Source: Tuberibacillus sp. Marseille-P3662
GTDB taxonomy: Bacteria; Bacillota; Bacilli; Bacillales; Sporolactobacillaceae
Length of the DNA: 64,000 nucleotides
Direction: 5' to 3'
Assembly (NCBI RefSeq): GCF_900178005.1
Contig: NZ_FXBS01000006.1
Location: 62,001-126,000, forward strand
The position numbers were made by a program, and so were the translations under genes. Below are positions 16,729 to 26,260 of the stretch, in pieces (position 1 is the stretch's first letter; each line of letters starts with the position of its first letter). The notes below the pieces were generated by a model. It made no database searches, was not told where the DNA came from, and saw nothing but the letters and a program-made list of their open reading frames with translations.

Positions 16729-18206
16729 ATGGTGAACATCAATCAAAATTTAGAAAAACATGAGGCATTGATTTTACCGATCGCAGATAAAACATCGCGT
16801 TCAAGCTTTTTTCAGTCAATGAATGATGCACTAAATGGACAATTGACGGCGATCATTGAAGACCAATCAACGCTTACAAATGAAAAAGAAATCAAAGTGT
16901 TACATACTTTTGGACAAGCTAGGGCTAAATATGTGGTGACTTTAGGTGTTGGGCGGCCTAAGAACTCAATCATAAATCTTTAAAGGAAGCAGTTGGACAA
17001 GCAGTTAAAGCGGTTTTGAAAGAAGATGTAGGCGATATTGCTATGGATGTCGACGGATTAGTCAGCGAGACCTTGCCTCTTGAGACGGTGATTTCTAACG
17101 CCACTGAAGCTGTCCATTTGGCGGCATATCAGTTTAATGATTTTAAAAGTAGTCATGATCATAAGCGATCTCAATTAGACGCATTGACGCTTTATACAAC
17201 AGCTGACAACGATGGTGTATTATCGGATGCAGCTGCGACCGGCAAGGCACTAGCTTTAGGGACGAATACAGCCCGTACCTTAGTCAATAATCCAGCTAAC
17301 CATATGACGCCATCCATATTGGCGGATCATGCCAGAGACATTGCCGAACGTCATGGAATGTCATTTGAAGTTCTTGATAAGGAAGATATGGAGCGCCTTG
17401 GTATGGGAGCTTTGCTAGCGGTCAATCAAGGTTCAGATGAACCCCCTAAATTGATGGTCTTAAAGTATCAAGGTAAGTCCGATTGGTCCGATGTACTCAC
17501 ATTTGTGGGTAAAGGGATCACGTTTGATGCAGGCGGCTACTCCCTTAAAACACCAAAGGGCATGGTCACCATGAAATCAGATATGGGTGGCAGTGCAGCT
17601 GCTCTAGGTGCAATGGATACGATCGGTTATTTACAACCGGAGGCTAATGTTATGGTGGTTGTCCCATCAACTGAGAACTTAGTGAATGGTTCGGCAGTGA
17701 AACCCGGAGATGTGATAACAGCCTATAACGGTCAAACGGTTGAAGTGGTCAATACAGATGCTGAAGGGCGCCTGGTTTTAGCGGATGCTTTGGCCTACAG
17801 TCGGGAACTTGGGGCAGACTATCTTGTTGACATTGCAACACTAACAGGAGCTGTTGTTGCTGCTTTAGGCCATTATACGACAGGTGTCGTTGCTAATGAT
17901 GATGACTTTTACAAACAGGTTCAAACCGCATCAGATCTTGCTGGGGAATGGATTTGGCGCTTTCCTCACCACAAGCCGTATCAAGATATGATTCGACATG
18001 GCAGTCATGTTGCAGATCTCGTTAATGCTCCTGGTGGTGGTGCCGGTTCGATAACGGCTGGTATGTTTTTACAACAATTTGTGGCTGATACGCCATGGGT
18101 ACACTTAGATATTGCAGGAACGGCCTTTTCGGATCAAGCAAATGATCTAGGACCAAAAGGAGCAACTGGTGTAATGACGCGAACATTAGCCTTACTTACT
18201 CAATAG
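16729..18206 (+). pseudogene. pepA: Leucyl aminopeptidase PepA (M17), split by a -1 frameshift
   Basis: ATG 16729 (after AAAGGGAGG) opens a frame that stops at 16983. The rest of the M17 protein continues in another frame from about 16960 to 18206. Around 16955-16965 one base appears lost: restoring it joins GVGRP to a stretch reading NHKSLKEAVGQAV and gives one ~491-residue protein, normal for PepA. The catalytic part is intact: metal-binding Lys/Asp in GKGITFDAGGYSLK and the signature NTDAEGRL. PepA removes N-terminal residues from peptides in the cytosol. No slippery heptamer is in frame here, so programmed frameshifting is unlikely. Either an assembly error or a recent null allele. Confidence 0.85.
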
Positions 18207-18212
18207 AACGTC

Positions 18213-18252
18213 ATAACAAAGCTTGGTTACATCTTTAACCAAGCTTTGTTAT
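18213..18252. terminator. Bidirectional terminator between pepA and bioY
   Basis: A 17-bp perfect stem (18213-18229/18236-18252) with a 6-nt loop lies between the convergent genes. Confidence 0.85.
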
Positions 18253-18274
18253 CGATTGGACGCGTGAAATTCAC

Positions 18275-18853
18275 CTAAAAACTGCGTCCGGCGGGGCGCT
18301 GACGGTTGTAGATGCTATAAAATACACGTTCACCAAGGAGTGCGGCTATGAATATAAAAATAATATCTTTGATAAAGAAAGGCACCATCGACGTCCAAGT
18401 TGTCCAATAAGGGATGGGCGTGTTGATCCAGAAGTTCAATGCCATATACATCCAATGGGTTCCGATGATGTAATTGACAAATAAACCGGCATACGCAGCA
18501 AGAAAAAAGTGTTTCATGCTTGGGGAAGGCGTGGTTTCGACAATTTTGCCACTAATGTAGGCAACCGCGATGAATGAAAGAATAAATCCAAAATCTTGTT
18601 TCATCGTCACGCCGATCCCCCCTAGCATTTGTGCAAATACGGGTACACCAGCAAGTCCGATAAGCATATAGACAATCATAGATACAGGCCCCAAACGTGA
18701 TCCTAATAATAGACCTGCTATGACGGCAAAAAACGGTTGAAAGGTCAAAGGGACACCGGCAACAGGTGGGATAAGGACTGTGATATTGGCCCCGATCGCC
18801 ATTAAAGCTGCAAATAAAGCTGCTAATACTAAATCTCGTGCGTTCCACTTCAT
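18275..18853 (-). CDS. bioY: Biotin transporter BioY
   Basis: A 192-residue, six-helix S-component of the BioY family. Its typical segments include the N-terminal ARDLVLAALFAALMAIGA, the VPLTFQPFFAVIAGLLLG stretch and the later YIIGTHWMYMAL. It takes up biotin, alone or with an ECF energising module encoded elsewhere. A BirA operator overlaps its start region and a strong promoter lies just upstream, so it should be repressed by biotin-bound BirA. Confidence 0.93.
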   Translation of the reverse strand: MKWNARDLVLAALFAALMAIGANITVLIPPVAGVPLTFQPFFAVIAGLLLGSRLGPVSMIVYMLIGLAGVPVFAQMLGGIGVTMKQDFGFILSFIAVAYISGKIVETTPSPSMKHFFLAAYAGLFVNYIIGTHWMYMALNFWINTPIPYWTTWTSMVPFFIKDIIFIFIAALLGERVFYSIYNRQRPAGRSF

Positions 18854-18857
18854 TTTT

Positions 18858-18886
18858 TGTTAACCCCCGATCTATATCGGTTAACA
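18858..18886 (-). promoter_or_regulatory. BirA operator
   Basis: TGTTAAC, 15 bp, GTTAACA: a perfect inverted repeat with the spacing of Bacillus BirA sites. It covers the expected transcription start and the bioY ribosome site (GGGGG). Confidence 0.8.
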
Positions 18887-18914
18887 TTTTAAAAACAACT
18901 TTTAATCTTGTCAA
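18886..18914 (-). promoter_or_regulatory. bioY promoter
   Basis: On the minus strand, a perfect TTGACA (18909-18914), a 17-bp spacer and TAAAAT (18886-18891). The -10 abuts the BirA operator. Confidence 0.8.
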
Positions 18915-19000
18915 GTATTTGTGGAAATAGAGTGACTTAGTCGAACGTCCTTAAAGTATATGCATAGGATGTAATAAACGCCTGAAAAGGAGGCATTGAC

Positions 19001-19378
19001 GTGACCGAAGACAGAATAAACAAGTATCCTGGGATTGATGATCCATATGGTTGGGACAGCGCGTCATTAAATGGTGGTTATGGTTCTTATGAATCTCCTT
19101 ATTTTGAACCACACCCTCAGACAAGTCCCGCTCAGTTTAATCAATCTGGACCTAACAACGGTACAGGATATCCAGGCATGGTATCACCATATGGCGGAGC
19201 TTCGCCGTATGGGGGGGATCCTTACTCACCTTATGGTTATCCACAGCCCCAGCCCTACCCGCCTGCTCCCAATTATGGCGGTGGTAACAATGTGGCATGG
19301 GTGATTCTCTTTATTGTAGTGATAGTCGGTGGGGCGTATTACTTATGGAGATCAGGTTATTTACAAGGCCCTGTTTAA
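19001..19378 (+). CDS. Hypothetical Pro/Gly/Tyr-rich protein with C-terminal membrane helix
   Basis: A 125-residue protein. Residues ~1-95 are low complexity (Pro, Gly, Tyr, Ser, Asn), with YGGASPYGGDPYSPYGYPQP-like repeats. A single helix follows (VAWVILFIVVIVGGAYYLW). The GTG start is 14 nt after AAGGAGG. The composition is like small spore-envelope membrane proteins of Bacillales, but no family is recognised. A strong terminator overlaps the stop. Confidence 0.7.
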   Translation: MTEDRINKYPGIDDPYGWDSASLNGGYGSYESPYFEPHPQTSPAQFNQSGPNNGTGYPGMVSPYGGASPYGGDPYSPYGYPQPQPYPPAPNYGGGNNVAWVILFIVVIVGGAYYLWRSGYLQGPV

Positions 19379-19414
19379 AAAGAGAACTCCGGTTAGTAAC
19401 CGGAGTTCTCTTTT
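19378..19414. terminator. Bidirectional terminator
   Basis: A 17-bp perfect stem (19378-19394/19398-19414) with a 3-nt loop and flanking A/T runs, between convergent genes. Confidence 0.92.
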
Positions 19415-19779
19415 CCATTCATAATTGACCATATTTTTTTAAGCTTAAGGAATTGATCATGGTTAGTTATCATGTCTTTAATCAAACTTTCCAGTTCAGG
19501 GGAAGAGTGAATGGCATTGAGTAATTCGATGTCTTGCTGATGGCTTATGTATTCACTATCATTTTCCCTAATGGAAGAAGATAAACCTAACAGGTAATCA
19601 GCGGTGACATGGAAATAAGATGCGACAAAAGCAATAGTTTCAGGATCAGGCTTTCGTGAGCCTGACTCATACCTAGACAATTGTACATTCGTAATATTTA
19701 ATTCTGTTGCTAACTCCATTTGTGAAAGTTGGTGTGACTGTCGCAGATGACGTATTCGTTGACCAAGGATATTCCCCAT
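19393..19779 (-). CDS. XRE-family HTH regulator
   Basis: A 128-residue protein with an N-terminal Cro/cI-type HTH (IRHLRQSHQLSQMELATELN...QLSRYESGSRKPDPETI, residues ~8-62) ending in DYLLG, and a short helical C-terminal part. The ATG at 19779 follows GGAGGAAGGTG; the frame runs upstream to 19887 but without a better start. It is divergent from a second small HTH gene at 19944, so the two may share control of the 165-bp gap. Target genes are unknown. Confidence 0.8.
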   Translation of the reverse strand: MGNILGQRIRHLRQSHQLSQMELATELNITNVQLSRYESGSRKPDPETIAFVASYFHVTADYLLGLSSSIRENDSEYISHQQDIELLNAIHSSPELESLIKDMITNHDQFLKLKKIWSIMNGKENSGY

Positions 19780-19943
19780 TAAGGGAACACCTTCCTCCGT
19801 TAAATAATTTGCATTTAGTTTATCATGTTTTAATTTTACCACATAGGTAATTGCCGAATCGGAAATGAATTTACAAATATATATCATTAATGTTATTATA
19901 AAATTGTGTTAATTTCCATATTGGCAAATAAGGGTGTGGAGGA

Positions 19944-20156
19944 ATGAAAAGACGAGTTGTAGATTTGGGAAAGCTTAAACGTATACGAAAGCAGCAAATG
20001 TCTTTGCACACGATGTCACAAATGCTAGGCTATAAAAGTCCAAACGGGTATTACTACTTAGAAAAAGGTCGTAGCAAGATGCCGGCTGACATCCTTGCCA
20101 ATGTAGCTATCATTTTAGATGTCCCGTTAGAAGAATTGTTTAAAGATGAAAAGTAA
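19944..20156 (+). CDS. Small XRE-family HTH protein
   Basis: A 70-residue protein that is nearly all HTH: LKRIRKQQMSLHTMSQMLGY...GYYYLEKGRSKMPADIL, ending in PLEELF. GTGGAGG precedes the ATG by 5 nt. It resembles Cro-like or DUF-free phage-type regulators and faces the larger XRE gene. A terminator follows. Confidence 0.78.
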   Translation: MKRRVVDLGKLKRIRKQQMSLHTMSQMLGYKSPNGYYYLEKGRSKMPADILANVAIILDVPLEELFKDEK

Positions 20157-20165
20157 GTGGAACGG

Positions 20166-20191
20166 GTGCCTCTCTAAAGGCACTTTTTTTT
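20166..20191 (+). terminator. Terminator after the small XRE gene
   Basis: GTGCC...GGCAC stem with an 8-nt loop followed by a run of T. Confidence 0.75.
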
Positions 20192-20347
20192 ACGAAAATC
20201 TTTTGGATGGTCAAAAAAAGAGCAATATAGTCGATGATTTATGGTAAACTGGGAAAGGTATGTTCAGAATGATAAACTATTAAGAATGGCGAACACAACA
20301 GAAGTGTTATCACTTTTTTATGATTTGATAGAGAAAGGAAGATCGCT

Positions 20348-22243
20348 ATGTGCGGTTTCGTCGGATTTATTTCCAACCACTTATCACAACCAAATGATCA
20401 TGAACAAAATGGTATGACTTACAGAACCCAATTGATTACTCATAGAGGTCCTGACGACGACGGATTCTATACAGATGACAGGGTCCAATTTGGCTTCCGA
20501 CGTTTGAGCATTATTGACTTGGAAGGAGGGCACCAGCCCTTAGCCTATGATGATGGACGCTATTTCATGATCTATAACGGGGAAGTATACAATTATGTGG
20601 AATTACGTGAGCAACTTGAAGCAGAGGGTTACGAATTTCAAACCGATTCAGACTCTGAGGTGATCATTGCCTCATATGCCGCCAAAAAAGAAGAAGCGGT
20701 GAAAGATTTAAGAGGAATGTTTGCTTTTGTTATCTGGGATAAGGTTGAGCAGACCATTTTTGCTGCCAGAGATCCCTTTGGTATCAAACCCTTTTATTAT
20801 ATGGAGACTGATGAAGGCACTTTTTTTGCGTCAGAGAAAAAAAGCTTGCTCGCTGGTGAAGCGAATGATGATTTGTCACAAGCGGCCTTGCAGTATTATT
20901 TAACCTATCAATTTGTACCTGAGCCTTACACTATGTCAAAAAAGATTCACCGTCTAGAGCCAGGGCATTATTTTACAAAAAAAGCAGATGGGTCCATGTC
21001 GGTTCATCCATATTGGCAGCCTGAGTTTCGGGCAGCTCCGAAAACGATAGATACGGCTAAAAAGCAGATCAGGGATGCGATGCGTGATTCCGTGAGTGTC
21101 CATATGCGCAGTGATGTTCCCGTCGGTGCATTTTTGTCAAGCGGTATTGACTCTACGGCCATTGTTGCTCTTGCAAAAGAACTTAATCCAAACATTGAAA
21201 CATTTACGGTCGGCTTTGAACGCGAAGGCTATAGTGAAATTGATGTCGCTAAGGATACAGCGGAGCAGTTAAACGTGAATAATACACATACGGTGATTAC
21301 TCCGGAAGCTTTTGTAAATGAGCTGCCCAAAATCATTTGGCATATGGATGATCCCGTGGCTGATCCTGCTGCTATCCCGCTGTATTTCGTTGCCAAAGAG
21401 GCAAGTAAACATGTTAAAGTGGTGTTATCCGGCGAGGGGGCTGATGAACTGTTCGGTGGTTACAATATTTACCGAGAGCCCTTAGCCCTTAATTGGTTCA
21501 AAAACATTCCTGATTTTGGAAGGCGTTTACTCAAAGAAACAGCTCAACGTCTTCCTGAGACGACAAAGGGACGCAATTATGTTATTAGAGGGTGTACCCC
21601 TCTGGAAGAACGTTACATCGGCAATGCATTTATGTTCGATGAACAAGAAAAACAATTTTTGTATAAAGGTTTTTTGCCGCAGACGCATTTTACAGATGTC
21701 ACATCGAATCTTTACGAACGTGTCAAAGACAATAAGGATATTGAAAGAATGCAATATGTTGACCTGCATACATGGTTACGTGGCGATATTTTAGTGAAGG
21801 CTGACCGGATGACGATGGCTCATTCCTTAGAACTCCGTGTTCCATTTTTGGACAAGCCGGTCTTTGATGTTGCTTCCTCGATTCCTGAGGACTTAAAAAC
21901 GGGAAATAAAACAACGAAATATGCACTGAGAGAGGCAATGCGTGATATAGTGCCTGACAGTGTTTTGTATAATAAAAAACTAGGCTTTCCGGTTCCAATC
22001 AGAGTGTGGCTACGCAATGAATTATATGATTGGGCACGGCAGGTCATTGCTGATAGTCAAGTGGATGAATGGATCAATAAATCGTACGTGTATAAACTGC
22101 TTGAAGACCATAGACACCAAAAGCGGGACAACAGCCGCAAGCTTTGGACGATACTCGTATTTATGCTGTGGCATCAAATGTATGTCGAAAAAACAATTGA
22201 CACTCGGGCATTTCAAGTTGAGATGACAAACAGTCCATATTAA
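20348..22243 (+). CDS. asnB: Asparagine synthetase (glutamine-hydrolysing) AsnB
   Basis: A 631-residue enzyme. Cys2 (MCGFVG) is the glutaminase nucleophile of the N-terminal domain, with RRLSIIDLEGGHQPL and YNGEVYNY typical of the class II amidotransferase. The synthetase domain shows the ATP-binding SSGIDSTAI and SGEGADELFGGY. It makes asparagine from aspartate, glutamine and ATP. Length is equal to B. subtilis AsnB (632) rather than AsnO (614) or AsnH (747), which is why I choose asnB. It has its own terminator. Confidence 0.9.
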   Translation: MCGFVGFISNHLSQPNDHEQNGMTYRTQLITHRGPDDDGFYTDDRVQFGFRRLSIIDLEGGHQPLAYDDGRYFMIYNGEVYNYVELREQLEAEGYEFQTDSDSEVIIASYAAKKEEAVKDLRGMFAFVIWDKVEQTIFAARDPFGIKPFYYMETDEGTFFASEKKSLLAGEANDDLSQAALQYYLTYQFVPEPYTMSKKIHRLEPGHYFTKKADGSMSVHPYWQPEFRAAPKTIDTAKKQIRDAMRDSVSVHMRSDVPVGAFLSSGIDSTAIVALAKELNPNIETFTVGFEREGYSEIDVAKDTAEQLNVNNTHTVITPEAFVNELPKIIWHMDDPVADPAAIPLYFVAKEASKHVKVVLSGEGADELFGGYNIYREPLALNWFKNIPDFGRRLLKETAQRLPETTKGRNYVIRGCTPLEERYIGNAFMFDEQEKQFLYKGFLPQTHFTDVTSNLYERVKDNKDIERMQYVDLHTWLRGDILVKADRMTMAHSLELRVPFLDKPVFDVASSIPEDLKTGNKTTKYALREAMRDIVPDSVLYNKKLGFPVPIRVWLRNELYDWARQVIADSQVDEWINKSYVYKLLEDHRHQKRDNSRKLWTILVFMLWHQMYVEKTIDTRAFQVEMTNSPY

Positions 22244-22244
22244 G

Positions 22245-22280
22245 GATAAGCGCCGCTATTTTATAAAAGCGGCGCTTATC
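22245..22280 (+). terminator. Terminator after asnB
   Basis: A 13-bp perfect stem, GATAAGCGCCGCT and its complement (22268-22280), followed by a T-rich stretch. Confidence 0.9.
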
Positions 22281-22441
22281 TATATTTTTATCTAATCGAC
22301 AATACTGATCAAAAAACGCCAAATTATTTCCCGGGACATGATGAATAATGACAGGTGTTATGAGGGCGTGTGTAAATAGAAAAGTTAAATGAAGTATGAT
22401 ATAATTATTTAGTTAAAAAAATCATGTCGGGAGTTGTTTCA

Positions 22442-22831
22442 ATGCAAGATGTAAACGTTGGCGATATCGTTGAAGGCAAAGTGACGGGTATCAAGCCTTT
22501 TGGTGCTTTTGTCGCCATTAATGAAAACCAACAAGGACTTGTTCACATCTCAGAAATATCACATGAATATGTAAAAGATATTAACGAACATTTAAGTGTC
22601 GGTGATTCAGTCAATGTTAAAGTGATCAAAATTGATGAAGATGCCGGCAAAGTTTCTCTATCCATTCGTGCAACGCAACCCAAGCCACAATCACAATCCA
22701 AGCCACCAAAACGTGAAAAACAACAATCTGCAGATAAACCAGGTTTTAATACCCTAGAAGCGAAATTAAAGGATTGGTTAAAAGAATCAAACGAAAAACA
22801 AGCGCAGCTCAATAAGCGTTTGAATAAATAA
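22442..22831 (+). CDS. yugI: S1-domain RNA-binding protein YugI (general stress protein 13)
   Basis: A 129-residue protein with one S1 domain (residues ~4-75: VGDIVEGKVTGIKPFGAFVAI, GLVHISEIS, KVIKIDEDAGKVSLSIR) and a Lys/Gln/Pro-rich tail. The ATG at 22442 has GGGAG 8 nt upstream; an in-frame ATG at 22424 lies before that site. YugI binds RNA and associates with ribosomes in Bacillus. Confidence 0.88.
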   Translation: MQDVNVGDIVEGKVTGIKPFGAFVAINENQQGLVHISEISHEYVKDINEHLSVGDSVNVKVIKIDEDAGKVSLSIRATQPKPQSQSKPPKREKQQSADKPGFNTLEAKLKDWLKESNEKQAQLNKRLNK

Positions 22832-22832
22832 G

Positions 22833-22862
22833 AAAAGGTATCCCATTTCAGGGATACCTTTT
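22833..22862. terminator. Terminator between yugI and yuzA
   Basis: AAAAGGTATCCC pairs perfectly with GGGATACCTTTT (22851-22862). Confidence 0.9.
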
Positions 22863-22888
22863 AAATAAACTGGATATTTATATGGTGA

Positions 22889-23113
22889 TTAATTAGTTTC
22901 AGGCGCTCGCTCCACCTCTTCTGAGGGTTGAAAGAGCAGCGTTAAACTATAGAGTGCACTCAAACCAACAATGGCATAAATGACTCGAGCTAAGGCACTA
23001 TCTTGTCCACCAAAAATAGCGGCAACTAAATCAAAATCGAAAAATCCAATTAATCCCCAGTTAATACCACCTATGATAACTAATGCTAATGCCGTTCGTT
23101 GAAGACCACTCAT
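22889..23113 (-). CDS. yuzA: DUF378 membrane protein YuzA
   Basis: A 74-residue DUF378 protein with two membrane helices. The segment IIGGINWGLIGFFDFDLV and the later IYAIVGLSALYSL are diagnostic. GGAGGGGC precedes the ATG. Function is unknown. It is convergent with yugI and divergent from yugJ. Confidence 0.88.
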   Translation of the reverse strand: MSGLQRTALALVIIGGINWGLIGFFDFDLVAAIFGGQDSALARVIYAIVGLSALYSLTLLFQPSEEVERAPETN

Positions 23114-23249
23114 TGGAGCCCCTCCTTTTCTTTAAAAATCGTACTCATGATTAGTTTCTCGCTGTCTGAAATAAAATATACAGGTTGCATTTTTCTTTAC
23201 AATGATAAAGTGTGACCATCATAATAGATGAGACAGGAGGTATGATGTT

Positions 23250-24419
23250 ATGGATACATTTGTTTGGAACAATCCGACGAAATTAATTTTTGGCTATGGT
23301 CAAACGGCTGAGCTAAAAAATGAAGTACCGTTGTACGGCAACAAAGTTTTATTGGTTTATGGCGGTGGAAGTATAAAGAAAAATGGGCTTTATGATGAAG
23401 TTGTGAATCATCTTAAAAGCATTGATGTTGATATTGTTGAACTTTCCGGGGTGGAGCCTAATCCACGCTTGTCAACTATACATAAAGGTGTGACGCTGTG
23501 TAAAGAACATGATGTCGACTTCATTCTTGCTGTCGGAGGCGGCAGTGTAATTGATGGGTCGAAAACCATTGCAGCGGGTGCGAAGTATGATGGTGATGTT
23601 TGGGACTTTGTCTCGAAAAAGGCTAAACCCGATACAGCGCTTCCCTTAGGGACAGTGTTGACTTTAGCCGCCACAGGTTCAGAGATGAATTCAGGTGCAG
23701 TTGTGACCAATTGGGAAACTCATGAAAAATACGGTTGGGGCAGCCCGCTGTTATTTCCTAAGTTCTCAATTTTAGATCCGGCAAATACTTATACAGTTCC
23801 TGAAAATCACACGGTATACGGCATTGTTGATATGATGAGCCACGTGCTTGAACAATACTATCACCGTCAATCAAATACACCCCTTCAAGAACACATGTGT
23901 GAAGCTGTGTTGAAAACCGTCATTGATGCGGCTCCCAAACTCCTTGAAAACTTAAAGGATTATGAAGCGCGTGAGACGATTTTATATAGTGGCACGATTG
24001 CTTTAAATGGTATGTTGCAAATGGGCACGCGTGGTGACTGGGGAACCCACAATCTTGAACATGCTGTATCAGCGATTTACGATATTCCTCATGCCGGGGG
24101 ATTAGCGATTTTATTCCCGAAATGGTTGAAACATATCGTTGACAAGGGTCAAGGCATTGATAAAACGAAACAATTGGCTGTTCGGGTTTTTGATGTTGAT
24201 CCTACAGGGAAAAATGACCAAGACATTGCCATTGAAGGTATTGACCGGTTAAGCGCCTTTTGGGACCGCCTTGGTGCACCTTCACGATTAGCAGATTATG
24301 ATATCACTGACGAAAAGCTTGATTTCATTACTGATCATGCAATGGCAAACGGTCCGTTTGGTGGTTATAAAACGATGGAAAGGCAAGATGTCTTAGACGT
24401 ACTCAAGAGTGCACTATAA
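23250..24419 (+). CDS. yugJ: Iron-containing alcohol dehydrogenase YugJ (butanol dehydrogenase-like)
   Basis: A 389-residue group III, iron-dependent NAD(P)H alcohol dehydrogenase. The cofactor motif [10 protein letters not shown] and GSEMNSGAV are present. Metal-binding His residues are visible in [10 protein letters not shown] and the signature [22 protein letters not shown]. It reduces aldehydes such as butyraldehyde; the true substrate is unknown. CAGGAGG precedes the ATG. Confidence 0.9.
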   Translation: MDTFVWNNPTKLIFGYGQTAELKNEVPLYGNKVLLVYGGGSIKKNGLYDEVVNHLKSIDVDIVELSGVEPNPRLSTIHKGVTLCKEHDVDFILAVGGGSVIDGSKTIAAGAKYDGDVWDFVSKKAKPDTALPLGTVLTLAATGSEMNSGAVVTNWETHEKYGWGSPLLFPKFSILDPANTYTVPENHTVYGIVDMMSHVLEQYYHRQSNTPLQEHMCEAVLKTVIDAAPKLLENLKDYEARETILYSGTIALNGMLQMGTRGDWGTHNLEHAVSAIYDIPHAGGLAILFPKWLKHIVDKGQGIDKTKQLAVRVFDVDPTGKNDQDIAIEGIDRLSAFWDRLGAPSRLADYDITDEKLDFITDHAMANGPFGGYKTMERQDVLDVLKSAL

Positions 24420-24426
24420 ATTAGAG

Positions 24427-24450
24427 GGCCGGCCTTTTGGTTGGCCTTTT
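24427..24450 (+). terminator. Terminator after yugJ
   Basis: GGCCGGCC and GGTTGGCC form an 8-bp stem with two G-U pairs and a TTTT loop, followed by TTTT. Confidence 0.7.
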
Positions 24451-24536
24451 CCATTTAAGTTTCAGTGAGATATGTTGAATTGTTGGCAGTGTTTATGTAA
24501 AGTGTAGAAGAGATTATTCATGGAGGGTGAAGATCA

Positions 24537-25892
24537 ATGGGTGAAGTCACATTTGATTATAGCAATGCCCTTAACTTTTTTGGGGAACATGAAATGGAGC
24601 ACTTGCAAGATCAAGTTCGGACGGCACATGAAGCCTTGCATAATGGAACAGGTGCGGGCAACGATTTTCTAGGATGGCTAACGCTTCCCGAAAATTACGA
24701 TCGCGAGGAATTCCAGCGAATTCAAGCATCGGCTGAGAAAATCAAATCGGATTCTGATGTTTTGCTTGTCATTGGCATTGGCGGTTCTTATTTAGGTGCG
24801 CGTGCTGCAGTTGAAATGCTGAACCATTCTTTTTACAACATGCTGTCGGCGGAAGACCGCGAGACACCTCAGGTTATTTTCGTCGGTAACACGATCAGTC
24901 CAACCTATACAAAAGAACTGTTAACGGTATTAAAGGACAAAGATGTTTCCGTTAATGTGATTTCGAAGTCAGGTACAACTACGGAACCGGCCATTGCTTT
25001 TCGTATTTTCCGCAGTTTTTTAGAAGAAAAGTATGGACAAGAAGAGGCACGTCGCCGGATTTATGCAACCACGGATAAGGAAAAAGGCGCACTCAAAACT
25101 TTGGCAACAAACGAAGGCTATGAAACGTTCGTCATTCCAGATGATGTTGGCGGTCGTTATTCTGTTTTAACCGCTGTTGGATTGTTACCTATCGCTGCGA
25201 GCGGTATTGATATCGATCAAATGATGGCCGGTGCCCGGGCGGCACAAGAAGCTTACAACACGCCGGATTTATCGAATAATCCTGCTTATCAGTATGCGGT
25301 GGTCCGAAATATCTTTTATAATAAAGGTAAAGTGATTGAGTTACTCGTGAATTATGAACCGGGCTTACATTACTTTTCCGAGTGGTGGAAGCAATTATTT
25401 GGAGAAAGTGAAGGTAAGGATCATAAGGCCCTTTACCCGGCATCTGCTGATTTTTCAACAGATTTACATTCTTTGGGGCAGTATGTTCAAGAAGGGCGTC
25501 GTCATTTACTTGAAACTGTTTTAAATGTTGAGAAGCCCCGTGAGGATATGACGATCGAGGAAGATCAAGATAATCTTGATAATTTAAATTATCTTGCTGG
25601 CGAAACCATGGATTTTGTTAATAAGAAAGCCTTTGAGGGCACGCTTTTAGCTCATACTGACGGGGAAGTGCCAAATTTGGTCGTTAACATTCCGGAATTA
25701 ACACCATATTACTTTGGCTATCTCGTTTATTTCTTTGAGAAAGCCTGTGCCATCAGCGGTTACTTACTAGGTGTCAACCCGTTTGATCAACCAGGTGTTG
25801 AGGCCTATAAGAAGAATATGTTTGCGCTGCTCGGCAAGCCAGGGTTTGAAGATCAGAAAGAAGCGCTCGAGAACCGTTTGCATAGGAAATAA
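24537..25892 (+). CDS. pgi: Glucose-6-phosphate isomerase Pgi
   Basis: A 451-residue enzyme of the Bacillus-type Pgi family interconverting glucose-6-phosphate and fructose-6-phosphate. The sugar-phosphate binding segments [11 protein letters not shown] and [10 protein letters not shown] and the catalytic [16 protein letters not shown] and [12 protein letters not shown] regions are intact. GGAGGGTGA precedes the ATG. Own terminator downstream. Confidence 0.96.
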   Translation: MGEVTFDYSNALNFFGEHEMEHLQDQVRTAHEALHNGTGAGNDFLGWLTLPENYDREEFQRIQASAEKIKSDSDVLLVIGIGGSYLGARAAVEMLNHSFYNMLSAEDRETPQVIFVGNTISPTYTKELLTVLKDKDVSVNVISKSGTTTEPAIAFRIFRSFLEEKYGQEEARRRIYATTDKEKGALKTLATNEGYETFVIPDDVGGRYSVLTAVGLLPIAASGIDIDQMMAGARAAQEAYNTPDLSNNPAYQYAVVRNIFYNKGKVIELLVNYEPGLHYFSEWWKQLFGESEGKDHKALYPASADFSTDLHSLGQYVQEGRRHLLETVLNVEKPREDMTIEEDQDNLDNLNYLAGETMDFVNKKAFEGTLLAHTDGEVPNLVVNIPELTPYYFGYLVYFFEKACAISGYLLGVNPFDQPGVEAYKKNMFALLGKPGFEDQKEALENRLHRK

Positions 25893-25898
25893 AAAATT

Positions 25899-25929
25899 AA
25901 GTCCCGCCACAAATTCGGTGGGACTTTCC
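25899..25929 (+). terminator. Terminator after pgi
   Basis: AAGTCCCGCC pairs with GGTGGGACTT (25917-25926, one G-U), then TTCC. Confidence 0.75.
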
Positions 25930-26245
25930 TGTAAACATGATATTTGACCTTAGTTTTTGTTTATCAATATCGATTGGTTCCTAAGACTGGGGGGGTTATG
26001 TCTTCCTTGGGAAAAATGCTTCCTAACTCTGAATTGTATGTTCTGTAGCACTAATTTTTGCTCCATAAGTCGATTTTTGTGTTCAACATCTTTCATATGC
26101 ATGTTTCTTTTTTATTGAAGAATAATAATGACAAAGAAGCACTTCCCCGCTTCGTTAAGAACTACCATAGAGACTTTAAAGAAACATCGGCTAAAAGCTC
26201 AGGCGCATCCGCGTCCTGTGCGTCGCGACGTAGTAAACTGATTAT
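25930..26245. other. Gene-poor stretch between pgi and yugN
   Basis: No convincing gene is seen. A 68-codon open frame at 26058-26264 has no ribosome site and runs through a GC-rich part (about 26140-26235: CTTCGTT, then CGCATCCGCGTCCTGTGCG) that is unlike its A/T-rich flanks and faintly recalls the CTTCGTC/CGCAGG blocks of the interspersed repeats. It may be a decayed repeat copy. Confidence 0.35.
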
Positions 26246-26260
26246 AGAGGGAGTGAGCGT

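Noticed and set aside
16955-16990. Programmed frameshift in pepA
   Set aside because: The stop context CTT TAA recalls the prfB +1 site, but the needed shift is the other way and no -1 slippery heptamer is in the zero frame.
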